A stretch of DNA of 64,000 nt, from contig JAEILZ010000003.1 of assembly GCA_018873225.1 (NCBI GenBank), positions 3,410,001 to 3,474,000 of the forward strand. Reading direction: 5' to 3'. The translations under genes were made by a program, and so were the position numbers. Below the pieces are notes generated by a model that was not told the origin of the DNA, ran no database searches, and was given only the letters and a program-made list of their open reading frames with translations. Origin of the DNA: [Phialemoniopsis] sp. UDSM-2020. Taxonomy: Eukaryota > Ascomycota > Sordariomycetes > Thyridiales > Thyridiaceae. Shown here one piece after another: positions 22,162-33,259 of this stretch (position 1 is its first letter; each line of letters starts with the position of its first letter).

Positions 22162-23370
22162 TCAGTCCCCGGTAAGATCGACGGTCTCTCTTCGACCTGT
22201 GCCTCGGAAAATCTTAGACGGTCGGGATTCAAGGGTGCCTGAGGTAGAATCACCATGCTCCCGCTTGATACCAGCACTCGTTCCACCAGCGGCATTCTCC
22301 GCCTTAATGCCTCTCTGATACAAGCTGTTAGCAATGGAATCTGGTGGCAGAGCTATGTCTCATACCTGAAGAGAATTCTTGACTTGCAACTCCTCGAATT
22401 TGAGACGTCCTAGTCGATCCTTCTCCTCCTGTGATAGGCTGTCATAGTTGATCGGCTGGGGTAGAGGTTCGGGAGAGTGTAGAGGAGAGTGTACTGGAGA
22501 AGGCTGCGGCGTGCGTGGTATGATGAGTTGCTGCTTCAAAGCCTCTATTATTCAATTTTAGTACTGATCCCAGAGAATCATCTTGTGAAGCTGACCTCGA
22601 GAACCGTAGCAAAACGCAAAGGTTGCCACATGGCAGTCATCCGGATAATCCATTTCCCAAAGGGTAGATTTTGGTACTTCGTCTCCTGCGTCCATGCTAT
22701 CATCATGTTAAAACTTCCGTAAAAAATGAAGCCAAAATACTTACAACGTCAATCCATGGGAAATGGCCTTTCCTCTTACTGCCTTGGTCGCAATACTAAG
22801 CTCACGACTCTTGCCGGCGATGGTGTTGGTCTGATCGTGGAACTTTTTTCTCAATGAGCCCTTCTTAACCAGGACTTCGATCAATCCGAGCTTCTTCCCC
22901 CTCTCCGTATCAATGCGCACGCGCTCATTATCTGCGTCCTCAACTGGAATATGTCAGTGCGAACCTGTAGAGAGACGTGCATACTCACCAGTGCTAACAG
23001 CCCCGAATTTGAATTTTCGAAGCCGAGCCTTGTCCGAGCCAACAGAACTCTCTTCGACACCTCTGATACAAATTGTCCAAGGGTCTTTGTCAGGATCCAT
23101 TATGTTCCCAACGATCCTGAGACCGTCAATATAGACCTGGAAATCATAACGGCGCTTGCTCTCTGATGTGAGCCATCCTTTCTTGTCCTTTGCCGTAATA
23201 CGGATAGCGAACTCTGCATCATCGGTCGATTCGATGTACTTCTGCACACGCTGTACGGATCCGCTGCCCCCTGAATTCGCATCGTTGGTTTCGATGGGAT
23301 CATATTCGACAGTTTTGGCTTCGTTAACCTCAATGACGACCTCAGCCTGGAGATCTTCAAGGATCGCCAT
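22162..23370 (-). CDS. DUF7918-family protein B
   Basis: This is the paralogue of the adjacent gene A, function unknown. Exons 23370-22989, 22943-22745, 22696-22596, 22544-22366 and 22314-22162 encode 337 aa; every join is in phase. The core shows MAILEDLQAEVVIEVNE, QKYIESTDDAEFAIRI, VYIDGLRIVGNIM, then RGVEESSVGSDKARLRKFKF, GKAISHGLT and ATFAFCYGSR with QQLIIPRTP. The C-terminus is Pro-rich (HSPLHSPEPLPQP), then helical (SQEEKDRLGRLKFEELQVK), then basic and ending ETVDLTGD, a VDLT tail as seen in related fungal proteins. It lacks the repeats of gene A and has one additional intron before the last exon. RGP1 lies divergently 0.9 kb away. Confidence 0.85.
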
Positions 23371-24289
23371 GCTGGCTAGCATCGAGTGGGAGTCGTATGA
23401 AGATGATCAGATCCGAAATTCAGCAGAATGGGGGTAGGTTAGTTGGGGTGAGGAGAAAGGTGAAAGGTGGAACAATAGTGGTTTTATGAGACGAAATGTA
23501 GAATAAAAATGAGACTAGGGTGATAATAGTTGAGTGAGAGAAATATCGAAGTTTGGGATGCTCACGGGTTTTAATTTTTGCTGAGCCAGGAAATCAAATT
23601 AAGGATTTTGTTCCTGACTGGCATGCTCTCATCAGTTTGGAAGCATTCGAATTGTGTAAGTTTTCTTGGGCAAGAGCTTGACGCTCCTTTCCTCAAGAAT
23701 CGTGGGAAGCGTAACTTGCACGGTCTGAGTGTCCATACTATGATTAAATATCACCACGGTTTTCAAACACATGTGTACAATCTGTACAAATTACTGGGGA
23801 TAGACTACATAGAAAGTTGAGCTTTGAATCACAACTCTCGAATTTACCTGATGATACTGGAGAAAATCGGCGTAATTTTTAGGGTGTTTGTTAGGTGATC
23901 GTTGCCCAGTCTCCATTTTGTTCGCTTCGTTCAGTATCTCTAGTAGTATCAAAGATTATAGAAGGGAGACAACATCGGCATTCCAGAATGAGGTGGTGGA
24001 ATCCCTGTGTATACCAGACGAGCGCAGAGTAGGTTGAGGCACTCGATAACTCAGCAAGAAATATGTCTCCACCTGATTGAGGTGGCATGCTCCGCTCCCG
24101 CCACGACCGATGGAGCTCTCGCATGCTTAGCGTCAGCTCTAACCAGACGACATCATCCCCTCAAAGGCCAGCACCAACCCGGCTGCCCTTTCAACCCCCG
24201 ACAGCTCATCATCAACCACTGCATAGAAATGCTGCGCCTCGCTACATGATTGCCGCCTGCCACCTCCTTGGCGCACAAGGAGCTCGACA
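23371..24289. other. Divergent promoter region, DUF7918 B / RGP1
   Basis: The half near gene B is AT-rich and the half near RGP1 has higher GC. Short frames (plus 23578-23820, minus 23891-24124) have no recognisable domain. Confidence 0.45.
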
Positions 24290-26920
24290 ATGTCTCCCGA
24301 CCCTGCCAGCAACATCCGTGTCTTCATCCGTTGGCATGACCAAACAGTGTTCGCCGGCGAGGAGGTCAAGTGCCGCATCACCTTCAAGAACGTAGCGCAG
24401 AATCCAAATGCTGCCTCCGCCTCATCCGCAAGATCGTCACCACAGTCAGCACGACAGCCAAATGCCGACCGGTCGAGGCAGGCGTCTGCGCTCCATGGCC
24501 TGAACAGAAACAAGCCCAACTCTGGGCTGGCGCCCCCTGCCGCGGCGCGAGGCCACCGCTCGACGCTGTCGCTGAGTGTCCCCTCTGCCCGGACTTCTCG
24601 CAACCGCTCCGATTCGATTCCATGGCCTCCACAAAACGCGCACGACGCCAACTCGAGCAAGAATGGCGGCCACCGCCGCTCTGTCTCCATCGTTTCGATT
24701 GCATCAGCCAGCACAGCTGACGGCCGCCCTCCAAGTGCTGGAGGGCCCGCCAAGCCATTCCGACCTACAAGAGGGCATGCGCGAGCCTCGAGCCTGCAGA
24801 TTGTCCCTCGTGCTGGGCAGTTGCCCAATGGGCCCAGATCTGGTTGGTATAACTCCAAGGCTTGCTCAATCATTCATACTGACCGTGCATACGCAGCTTC
24901 TCACCCGCATCGACCCTTCAGCTCGCAACCTTCACCTCTTCTTACCGCATCATACCCCCCCGACCGAAATGCGTTGTATAATAACAATACATCGGGCCCG
25001 AGCAGCTCGAGACCAGGATCGAATAGAAACTCGCCTAGACTTGGCTCACAGCCCGTTCCGGACTTCAAGTTTCCCATGTCCCCGGCATCTCCAGCAGACA
25101 CGAGACGGAGCTCCTTGAATCCATACGACGATAGCCTAATCAGCCCCAGCTCGACCGGCGGCGATTTGCAGCACATGCCCATCCGGTCCAAGGACCAGCA
25201 AGTTCCCACCATCAACGAACATAACGCTACTCCTGCTGCGCGTGTTTTGTCGACCACTAGCATTGCGGGCACACCTAGAAGCAGTGGGGAGTTCTACTCT
25301 GTTAGCAATAACTCGACAGAAACATTGGCATCCGAATACGTCTTGCAGCAACCTCATAGGGCCCAAGGGCGATCGCCGCATCTGCGCCAAAGATCCAACC
25401 TGTCAGCACAGAGGACAAGACCTGAGGCACTCATGATGGGCTATGCTCAAGTCCATGGCTCGTTCACACTAGACGGGTCACTTATTGATTTGGCGCCTTT
25501 CGAACAAGTCAAGAGGAAAGCTGTCGTCGGAGGACAAGGCGGTGGTGTGATAGGTGTTGAGCCCTCTTCGCGGCGGGATAGTGGACTGCTGCGAAGTTTT
25601 GGCTGGGGTAATTTCACCAGCTCTATTGGAGAATTACTAGGAGGCGGCGAGCTCAGTAGCATCAAAGAGATGCGTGGTATCGCAAGCTCCAAGTCGGTAC
25701 CACTTCTGTCTACGCCGCAGTCTATTCTGTTTGTCGACCTGCAACTCGCACCTGGCGAGAGCAAGACGTACGAGTACACATTCAAACTACCAAAGGGACT
25801 GCCTCCTACACATAAAGGCAAGGCGATGAAGATCGCATACAGCTTAGTGATTGGCACTCAGCGGCCAGGTGGGGCCAAGGAACAGCAGGTCAAGTCTGTG
25901 GAAGTGCCTTTCCGCGTTCTCGGCAGTGTCAACAGCTACGGCGAGATTCTCGGCCATGACCTCATGTCTCCATATATCCTCCTGCGCGACCAGGCGAGGA
26001 TACAAACCATCGAAAAGTTGGCTCTTGCCGAAGACAAGACCCGAAAACCTCCCTCCTCAGAGTCTACTCTGAACGGATTCCTCACCTACGTCGATGAGCT
26101 GCTCAATCAGCGAGACTCAGGAAGTTTAGTCGGTGGCTTGCTTTCACCCACAGCTATGCCGAGCTCCAGACGCCCCTCAGCCTTTGAAGAGTCCACCACA
26201 GCCCGCGAGGCCATCGACCTCGCCATCCTGAGGAGCAACATGACCTCCGAAGGCCAACAGAGCGCCAACCGCTTTGAGATCGCCCGCAACGGCCGCCGCG
26301 TCGGCGTCGTCATGCTCGCGCGCCCGTCTTACCGCGTAGGCGAGACCGTCACCATGGCCATCGACTTCTCGGGCGCCGAGGTCCCCTGCTACGCCGTGCA
26401 CGCGGCCCTCGAGACGGCCGAGCGCGTCGACCCGAGCCTCGCACTGCGGTCCGAGGCCAGCGTCCACCGTGTCACGCGCAAGGTCTACGTCTCGTCCTCC
26501 GAGGCCACGCTCTTTGCCCGCCGCATCGTCTTCAGCCCCACCATCCCCGTCATGGCCACGCCCGAGTTCGTCACGAGCGGCGTCAGCCTCGAGTGGAAGG
26601 TGCGCCTCGAGTTTGTCGTGCCGACGAACCCCGAACGCATGCACGGAGAGGAAGAGGAGGAAGACCGCGGTGGGGACGGCGGCAATGGCGAGCAGCAGGG
26701 TGGGGGCGAGGCTCAGGAGCGCAAGATGTCGAGTGGCCCGCACCACCTGCTCGAGGAGATCTCGCACGACGACAGAGGCGGACTGGTGCTCGTGGCCGCT
26801 GAGAACTTGATCTGCGAGAGCTTCGAGGTGGCCGTGCCGTTGCGGGTGTACGGCGCCGTGACGACGGGTCTTGAGAGGCTGGAGAGAGACGAGGCGCTGG
26901 AGGAGGGACTTGTAGTATAG
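24290..26920 (+). CDS. RGP1: Rgp1-like protein, Ric1-Rgp1 GEF subunit for Ypt6/Rab6
   Basis: Rgp1 partners Ric1 as exchange factor for the Golgi GTPase Ypt6. The frame from ATG 24290 gives 876 aa. Residues 5-40 match the family start (IRVFIRWHDQTVFAGEEVKCRITFKN). A long Ser/Pro-rich disordered stretch (about 45-380) follows, then the arrestin-like region: MMGYAQVHGSFTLDGSLIDL, the linker IKEMRGIASSKSVPLLSTPQSILFVDLQLAPGE, GKAMKIAYSLVIG and the C-terminal SFEVAVPLRVYG. Positions 24843-24896 look like a 54-nt stop-free intron (G|GTTGGT, CTGAC, ACGCAG|C); if spliced the protein is 858 aa. From about 26170 third positions become strongly G/C. A Glu/Gly-rich insert lies near residue 790. Confidence 0.88.
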   Translation: MSPDPASNIRVFIRWHDQTVFAGEEVKCRITFKNVAQNPNAASASSARSSPQSARQPNADRSRQASALHGLNRNKPNSGLAPPAAARGHRSTLSLSVPSARTSRNRSDSIPWPPQNAHDANSSKNGGHRRSVSIVSIASASTADGRPPSAGGPAKPFRPTRGHARASSLQIVPRAGQLPNGPRSGWYNSKACSIIHTDRAYAASHPHRPFSSQPSPLLTASYPPDRNALYNNNTSGPSSSRPGSNRNSPRLGSQPVPDFKFPMSPASPADTRRSSLNPYDDSLISPSSTGGDLQHMPIRSKDQQVPTINEHNATPAARVLSTTSIAGTPRSSGEFYSVSNNSTETLASEYVLQQPHRAQGRSPHLRQRSNLSAQRTRPEALMMGYAQVHGSFTLDGSLIDLAPFEQVKRKAVVGGQGGGVIGVEPSSRRDSGLLRSFGWGNFTSSIGELLGGGELSSIKEMRGIASSKSVPLLSTPQSILFVDLQLAPGESKTYEYTFKLPKGLPPTHKGKAMKIAYSLVIGTQRPGGAKEQQVKSVEVPFRVLGSVNSYGEILGHDLMSPYILLRDQARIQTIEKLALAEDKTRKPPSSESTLNGFLTYVDELLNQRDSGSLVGGLLSPTAMPSSRRPSAFEESTTAREAIDLAILRSNMTSEGQQSANRFEIARNGRRVGVVMLARPSYRVGETVTMAIDFSGAEVPCYAVHAALETAERVDPSLALRSEASVHRVTRKVYVSSSEATLFARRIVFSPTIPVMATPEFVTSGVSLEWKVRLEFVVPTNPERMHGEEEEEDRGGDGGNGEQQGGGEAQERKMSSGPHHLLEEISHDDRGGLVLVAAENLICESFEVAVPLRVYGAVTTGLERLERDEALEEGLVV
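24843..24896 (+). other. Probable stop-free intron in RGP1
   Basis: Donor G|GTTGGT, branch-like CTGAC 17 nt before the acceptor, acceptor ACGCAG|CT; 54 nt, no stop. It lies in a disordered region, so neither protein reading can be excluded by homology. Confidence 0.55.
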
Positions 26921-27578
26921 GAATTTTGAAGATTTAATAGCCTGGAGGCTTGGAAGAAAATCCGTTGCGCTTTACGTAGGGGCTAAAACAGACATGAATC
27001 TGGGGCTTGGATTTACTGATGAGGCATTCATTAGCTGCGCATGTGTTACTAGATCGCTTATAGATCAGAAGGTGCAATAGCATGCAGGCCTGAGGTGACC
27101 TTGTGCTCAAGTGTATATGGTCAATAGTCAAAAGTGTATGAACAATGTGCCATTGTGAGCAAAGCAAAGAACTATGGAAATCAAGGCAGGCTCCTCCATC
27201 CAGCCTGGAGCCCGCCCTAGCCGCCCCGAACGCCGCTGTCCTATGCTCTAGAAAGAAGAAGGAAAAGTGGTATCATATGAGGGTGTGTGCTGTTTTGCAA
27301 CGCAGTATTACGAGACAGTATACAGTAAAAGAAAATGAGAGACCCCTTGCTCCCAGCTACTCAGCCACGCCGGGCGTATGGGCCACGAACCCAACCTTGT
27401 CCGTTCCTTTCCGTAAACCCCTGCCTGGGTATTCCTAACCTGCCCCTGAGAAAAGGGAATATGTGCATAGTGTAGAGTATAAGTGCTGTTGAGTGATATG
27501 ATATGTTCTGAAAGGATAGAGGCGAATGCTTTATCTAGCGCAAGCACGAGATCATGGGCGCCACTTCGGTCGAGGCTT
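26921..27578. other. Convergent 3' space between RGP1 and the WD40 gene
   Basis: These 658 bp between two stop codons contain only presumed 3' UTR sequence. Confidence 0.45.
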
Positions 27579-30500
27579 CTAGCCCGACTGCGTTGATGCC
27601 GAAGCAGATGACTCCCCTGCACTAGGGGGCCGGTCACCCCCTTCCAGGCTGCTGGTGTCATCGCCGCCGTCTCGCCTCTTCTTGGCCGTGATCAACGCCG
27701 CCGCACTGCCGACCTTGCCGTTGCCGTTGGCGTCCGGGGCTAAACGCCATTTCTCATCAAGCATGAGGATCAAGCGCTCCAGTTTCTCATCCAGAAGGCC
27801 GTTGATCTCGTCGCTCATAGCCTTGCTGCGCACGGCGCGATCACCGAGCGCGGCGGCTGTAAGACGCAGCTCCTGATCGAGCTCGGCGAGCAAGTCGGGC
27901 GAGATAGGCCCCTCGCTTGTAGTGAGGCGTTTACGATAAGTGCGCAGCTGCCGGCACGTCTGCTCGGTGGCCATGCTGAGACTACCAAAGCCTGTACCGG
28001 TGGCATTGCCGTTCGTGTAAGAACCGCGGAGGTTACTGGCGCTGCTCTTCTTACGGGCACCGAGAGTGGCCGGCGGGGTTGTCCGAAGGGCAGGGAGTGA
28101 TGGTCTGCGGGAGACAACGCGAGCCTTGGGGCTTTCGGGCGGTGGGAGAGGAGGACTGTTGGCCGGGCTGCCGGCAGACCCCCTCCTGATGGGTGTACCT
28201 TCTGCGATGATGCTGCCTGGTGTCCCTTGCAGTGCAGTGATGGGCGTCCGTACTGTGGGTGTGACGGACATATTGTACCTCGAGGTCCGTCGTGGTAGGG
28301 TGCGAGGGGGTGATCGTCGCCCAGCTGATGGGGAAGGCCGTTGGAAGTCGGCCAGCTCCGCCTTCGACAAAACCCTGCGCAACGGTGGTCTCTGAGATGT
28401 CGACGAGGCCTCTTTAGCCGGCGATGGATCCCTACTCATCGAGCTGGCGATTGGGTCTCTCAGATCAAGAGCCCAGACCATGACCGTACCATCAGAGCCT
28501 ACACTGACGACCTTTCTACCCTGGTCCTCATCTTCTATGAGAGCCACACCGTTGATAGCCTCGGTGTGGCCCCATTCGCGGTCCAGGAAAGTCCCAGTCT
28601 GCGCATCGTAGAGCCGGACTGATTTATCCGTATTCGATATTCCCAGAAGGAAAGTCGGCTCGTCAGTGCATGTCTCGCCATATACCAGCGAGTCCAACAC
28701 CACCGATTCTACTCCGCCTTCGTCGGTACATTTGAAAGAGTTTAGTTGCCGCCCCGACGACAATTCGTAGTGAAAGACCGAGCGATCCAGAGTAGATACG
28801 AAGACGGACTTGCCATCCGCTGCAAGCACCATTGAGGTTGGTGACGCTTTGAGTGTAATTACTCGTGAAGGAACTGCTGCTATTGCCTCTGGCTCGTCCT
28901 CTTTTGTGATGATATCGTGGATTTGCAGTGTCCGATCCAAGGAACAAGTGATGATTCTGTCGGCGCTAGGTATCAAGACCTGCACTACCTTGGCCGCAAA
29001 TTCGAGCGTCTGAACGTGCTCAAAGCTACCATTAGGCAGCCTGTGAAAGAGCTGCGCCGTCCGATCGCGGCCGCATGTCGCCATCAGTAGAGTGTCATCG
29101 TTCTCGAAGATGGATATGTACTGGCAATCGTATGTATGTGCTTTGGTGTCGAGAAGACACTCATTAGTATCAGAGTCTATCACTCTGAGGACCCCCAGCT
29201 TATCTGCTGCCACAAATAGCTTCAGACTCTCTGTTGCCCTGACGATAGAAAGCTGATTGACGGGGTCAAGTTCTGTGGCCGAGGCGAGCTGGTCAATAGG
29301 AACGTCAAGCGTTGACTTGATCTTTCCATCCATGTCCCAGGTAATGACCTTCCCCGACTCAGACCATGTGAAGAAGGCTGCACCCCTCGAATTCGGGTTC
29401 GGAAGAGACTGAACACCCATGATAGGTTCCGAGTATCCCGGAATGGGCATATGGACCCTGTGACGAGTGCTGCCGCCCGGTACATACTCAGCATCCCATA
29501 TGTCAATGGAGCGGTTAGAGTCGACAGTCACTAGATGAGCAGCAAGAAAACCCATCGCAAGCAAGCCGTCGCGAGGTTGCCTTAGTTCCACCAGGCCATC
29601 GTCCTTGCAGCATAGGAGATCGTTCACGCTCAAGGTTGCGAGGTTGCCGAATGTGCCTCCCACATAAGCCACACCCTTCCTGATCGATGCGCAATGAATT
29701 GGAAAGCCCATATTACGCACCCTGATCAGTTTCATCTGCTTATTGGTGTCATCCAACAAGCAGATATCCCCATTCTCAGAGCAGACTAGGGCTTTGTGTC
29801 TGTCAATTGCAACGGTAGTGCTAAATGTCGCCTCTAGAAGAGATCCAAGGAGGATGTTCCGCCCCGGTAGCGTTTTCTGTGACGAGGGCGAGGGGAACGA
29901 TCCGTCGCCGGCAAACTTGTGCTTCACCGGCGATGTTGACTGCGTCTCTTCCACCCTCCAGACTTTGATATGACGGACTCCAAAAGTGACAAGGCTGCTC
30001 CCTACCCACGTCATCCCGCGGACATATGAGGTGCACCTGCTTTGCTGAAGTAGTTTGGCGGCACCGGTGCGGGCATCGATCTTCCAGATATACAGGAAGC
30101 CATCGTTGGCATGACCCAGTGACGCTAGATATCTTCCGTCCGGCGACCAGGCAACCGCGTTGACGCCAAAGGTGTGCTCACTGATTGAGACCAAGGGGAT
30201 GTCGGAAGAGTTGTCTTGCAGGTTGAAGATCAAGACTCTTGGTGCATATCCAGTCTCGCCGACCGCTAGGAACCTGCCATCCCGGCTCAGTGAGAGACAA
30301 GTTGCAGCCTTGATTCGTTCTCGTTGCGTCCATGTCTTGGACGACGTGGGTGATTCGGCCCAGTCTACGGGTCCAAACTGCGAGTCCCGAGGGCCTGGGG
30401 TTCTGTTCCTACTGTCATTGGCCTTTGGCGTCGAGTTGGGCGTTGAAGGCGCGTGTGGAACCGGGGTGACGGCGTAGATGGGCTGTGCGGTTGGCCTCGC

Positions 30501-30755
30501 GCGGAAGAAGCGTTGAGAGTACTGTTCACCCTGGATGTCAACCACGACAACAGCACCGCCAGCAATGTAGGCAAACGAGGACTGGACGATGTCGAATCCG
30601 GTTGCTGACGAGCAAGTGGTGCCGATGACCCTCTTCAAGGAGAGTCGAGAGGGGTCCGGGGAGGGGCGGCCTCGGACGGGAGATCGGGATGGACGAGGAA
30701 AGAAGGGAGAATTGGAGGGAGTAAGTCTGAGTCTGTTCGAAGGTGTTGCTGCCAT
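27579..30755 (-). CDS. WDR62/MABP1-like WD40-repeat protein
   Basis: Animal WDR62 and MABP1 are JNK-pathway and spindle scaffolds; the fungal role is not established. A single exon starts at ATG 30755 (MAATPSNRLRLTPSNSPFF) and encodes 1058 aa; the frame is open further up, but only from a TTG. A Pro/Ser/Arg-rich N-terminus (about 45 residues) leads into two WD40 propellers: RVIGTTCSSATGFDIVQ, RDGRFLAVGETGYAPRVLIF, VAWSPDGRYLASLG, and later ATCGRDRTAQLFH, ITCSLDRTLQIHD and VSVGSDGTVMVWALD. After about residue 790 comes a low-complexity SP/TP-rich tail, then a helical segment (RQLRTYRKRLTTSEG ... ALGDRAVRSKAMSDEINGLLDEK) that may oligomerise. No intron is visible. Confidence 0.85.
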   Translation of the reverse strand: MAATPSNRLRLTPSNSPFFPRPSRSPVRGRPSPDPSRLSLKRVIGTTCSSATGFDIVQSSFAYIAGGAVVVVDIQGEQYSQRFFRARPTAQPIYAVTPVPHAPSTPNSTPKANDSRNRTPGPRDSQFGPVDWAESPTSSKTWTQRERIKAATCLSLSRDGRFLAVGETGYAPRVLIFNLQDNSSDIPLVSISEHTFGVNAVAWSPDGRYLASLGHANDGFLYIWKIDARTGAAKLLQQSRCTSYVRGMTWVGSSLVTFGVRHIKVWRVEETQSTSPVKHKFAGDGSFPSPSSQKTLPGRNILLGSLLEATFSTTVAIDRHKALVCSENGDICLLDDTNKQMKLIRVRNMGFPIHCASIRKGVAYVGGTFGNLATLSVNDLLCCKDDGLVELRQPRDGLLAMGFLAAHLVTVDSNRSIDIWDAEYVPGGSTRHRVHMPIPGYSEPIMGVQSLPNPNSRGAAFFTWSESGKVITWDMDGKIKSTLDVPIDQLASATELDPVNQLSIVRATESLKLFVAADKLGVLRVIDSDTNECLLDTKAHTYDCQYISIFENDDTLLMATCGRDRTAQLFHRLPNGSFEHVQTLEFAAKVVQVLIPSADRIITCSLDRTLQIHDIITKEDEPEAIAAVPSRVITLKASPTSMVLAADGKSVFVSTLDRSVFHYELSSGRQLNSFKCTDEGGVESVVLDSLVYGETCTDEPTFLLGISNTDKSVRLYDAQTGTFLDREWGHTEAINGVALIEDEDQGRKVVSVGSDGTVMVWALDLRDPIASSMSRDPSPAKEASSTSQRPPLRRVLSKAELADFQRPSPSAGRRSPPRTLPRRTSRYNMSVTPTVRTPITALQGTPGSIIAEGTPIRRGSAGSPANSPPLPPPESPKARVVSRRPSLPALRTTPPATLGARKKSSASNLRGSYTNGNATGTGFGSLSMATEQTCRQLRTYRKRLTTSEGPISPDLLAELDQELRLTAAALGDRAVRSKAMSDEINGLLDEKLERLILMLDEKWRLAPDANGNGKVGSAAALITAKKRRDGGDDTSSLEGGDRPPSAGESSASASTQSG

Positions 30756-32455
30756 AGTTGCGCCCAGTGCCTCTATGGAGGTCGGCTTGACTTTGCGATA
30801 TGGTCCTAGTACTGAGGGAATGCCTGCATTCTCAAGATGATTCAGTGTCAAGTGATATCGGGATTCACTTGGGTAATCGAGGTTCGTCTGAAGTTTGATT
30901 TCGGGCCGTAGAATGAGGACGGTAAGCTTGCTGAGAGATGCCTAGGTAGGTCGTAGGTGCGCAAGTTCGATGGTAAAGGAAGATAGGATCGGAAAGCTAC
31001 AGCAGAGGTCAATTGATGTTCTGATGGTCGAATCGCAAAAGCAGAACCTCTGGAACATACAATGACGATTGTCTGAACGAGTGGAAGCCCAATTGAAGCG
31101 ATAGGGCCTATATCGCAGTGAAAGTGTGTGTTACCACCACAGCGCGACGCGCGGTCATGGATAGGAAATATGATGTTGAAGAAAGGCAGTGAAGCCGAAT
31201 GAGGGCAGCAGGATGCTTCTCTCTCAGGATTTCACCGCCTCTTACACCGCATTGGCTGCTTCCGTCGCAGGTGCAGCCTTCCTTGGGCGGTGTGAGTTTG
31301 GTACGGGTTTTGGCCGTTGTGAACCCAGCTTGTGGACAAAAAGTTTACGGTTACCGGGCAAGCAGCAGCACACAAAATCGTCATGCGCACCGGCCAGTGG
31401 GAGAGGAAATGTGAGGCGTACACGGTTGCCGGCCCCTGCTAGTCAGCTCTTTTGTCTCTCCTCATTTCTCGTTGCCTTTCTGTTCAGCGACAGGCCCGGG
31501 TTGAGCTGTCGAAGAAGGATTCCCAGGCTGGCTCCACACGATGTCTTTGTTTTTGTTTCCTTTGACAGGGGTCCAGGGCTGGTTGACCGGGGTGCAAAGG
31601 GGCACCTTGACCGTCTTGAGCTGCTGCCAGCTCGGATGGGGCTTAGCGGGTGTGGGGGGTTCCCAGGTCGATCACTGCTTTGGGCCATGTTGGCGTCCCG
31701 CCCATGTCCATCCATGGATCTTTCAATTAAACCAGGGCCGACCGTTGCATTGGCATCACGCTCGCGCAGCGCGCATTGTCCTCCTCTGACCACCATGCCG
31801 AACTGATAGCTACCTGATCCGTATAATTGGCATTAGCTGCCATCGCTACAATCGCAGGTGATCCGGACGACTCGGAGGGCTTTAGTTTGGTAGGCACATC
31901 GACACCTCTCTTAGCAGCCTCTTACATACCTCGCTACCTACTCGAGCCTACTACATCGCACAAATCTGCATGTCCCAAAAAGTGCATCTCGGTTGCACCT
32001 TAGCGTGAACCCCTGCTCGGACAGGGCTGCATTGCCAGCATTTGCACATTTGCAACCCGTCACACTGGCAATCAACCCTATTGGTGGCCGCTGCCTTGTT
32101 CAATCTCCTGGACCACCCGCATCAGCTCGTCGATCAAGTCAATGCGAGGCGGGCGTTGGCGACAAGCATCAATTGATGCCAACTCTATGCTCTGAGCTTT
32201 GTGGTAATCAAGGTGGCGTGCCTCGACACCATCTCCATTCATTGGGCTTCTGCACCATTGTTTCAAACGTGTGATAGAGGTGTACCTGCATGAAAGTCAC
32301 ATTTGACGGATTGAGATGGAAATGCTCAAGGGGTTATCCTGCCCAGAGATTGTCTTGTGCGCCGTCCCACTGATATCGTACATTATAGCCTTCCTTCTGT
32401 ACTCCAACTATCGGAGCGTTCCTCTCTTGCCCTCTTGCCCCGGCTATTGGGACCT
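30756..32455. other. Intergenic; WD40 gene promoter side and RRG9 3' side
   Basis: There are 1.7 kb without a supported gene. The plus-strand frame 31189-31806 (205 codons) has no domain and unusual composition, so I leave it out. The motif CCTAGGTAG, common in intergenic DNA of this window, occurs near 30940. Confidence 0.45.
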
Positions 32456-33259
32456 TTACAACAGGGTCTTTGACAACCTCTGCTGCACAGTCATCCGGGT
32501 CCGCTTGCCAGCACTCTCACTGTGAGTTTCGAGGTACGGATTGTTCTGCCGCTGCTTCCTTGACGCATGATACGATGGATCTCGAGTCACGCCCTCTCGG
32601 CGCCATTTCTGCGGCGGCTTCTTGCCCAGCTCTGCCCACCGCTCCCAGACCTTCTTGCCCCTGTTGAACCACCTCTGCTGGCGATCCTCTTCCTCCTCGG
32701 GACTGGCCCTCCATTTGCTCTTCAGGATGCGCCGGATGGACTCAGGCGACACCTCGAACCGCTTGGCAAGTTCTTCGGTAGTGTACGTCTCCGGGTATTG
32801 TTCGTGCAGGGCTCGGATGCCATCTAGTGCATCGGGGGAGAGCTTCTTCCGCGGGTTCCAGCCCTCGGGGAACTTCTCCTGCAGTGCCCTCTTTTGAATC
32901 TGCCAATTCTCCTTTTGTGGCCGTCCATCCTCTTCGGTGATCGCGTCGACCTTTCTGAATTGGCCGGGCCGGCGCCTTGTAGGTTTGGCCGGGGAGTATT
33001 GCTTGCCGATAGTCGGCTGCGGTGAGATTCCGTTGACGTCTGCCACATGAGGAGGCTCATCAGCCTCATGAAGCCTGCTCGTCGTATGAAGATTGTGGGA
33101 GTATGGGACCAGAGAGCGCGCGACAAAATTTCCGGCAGCTACCCTGACCTGACCCGCGCGACAAGACTGCCGGGCAGCTAAGGATTCGGACGTGGTCAAC
33201 GGCGCAACATTGCGTATGAATAGCCTCAACGCCGTCGTGCGACAGGCGCAGTGCATCAT
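32456..33259 (-). CDS. RRG9: Required for respiratory growth protein 9, mitochondrial (neugrin-like)
   Basis: Rrg9 is a mitochondrial protein needed for respiratory growth and mtDNA maintenance in yeast; it is related to metazoan neugrin. A single exon of 267 aa starts at 33259 with two consecutive ATGs. Residues 1-60 look like a mitochondrial presequence (Arg/Ala/Ser rich, no acidic residues early, HTTSRLH). The family core sits at about 115-190: [41 protein letters not shown] and [21 protein letters not shown], a helix-turn-helix-like segment. The tail is basic. The neighbour on the right is divergent. Confidence 0.9.
   Translation of the reverse strand: MMHCACRTTALRLFIRNVAPLTTSESLAARQSCRAGQVRVAAGNFVARSLVPYSHNLHTTSRLHEADEPPHVADVNGISPQPTIGKQYSPAKPTRRRPGQFRKVDAITEEDGRPQKENWQIQKRALQEKFPEGWNPRKKLSPDALDGIRALHEQYPETYTTEELAKRFEVSPESIRRILKSKWRASPEEEEDRQQRWFNRGKKVWERWAELGKKPPQKWRREGVTRDPSYHASRKQRQNNPYLETHSESAGKRTRMTVQQRLSKTLL

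Noticed and set aside
31189..31806. 205-codon plus-strand frame
   Set aside because: No domain, odd composition, and no splice partners or leader; an overlapping minus frame is equally plausible.
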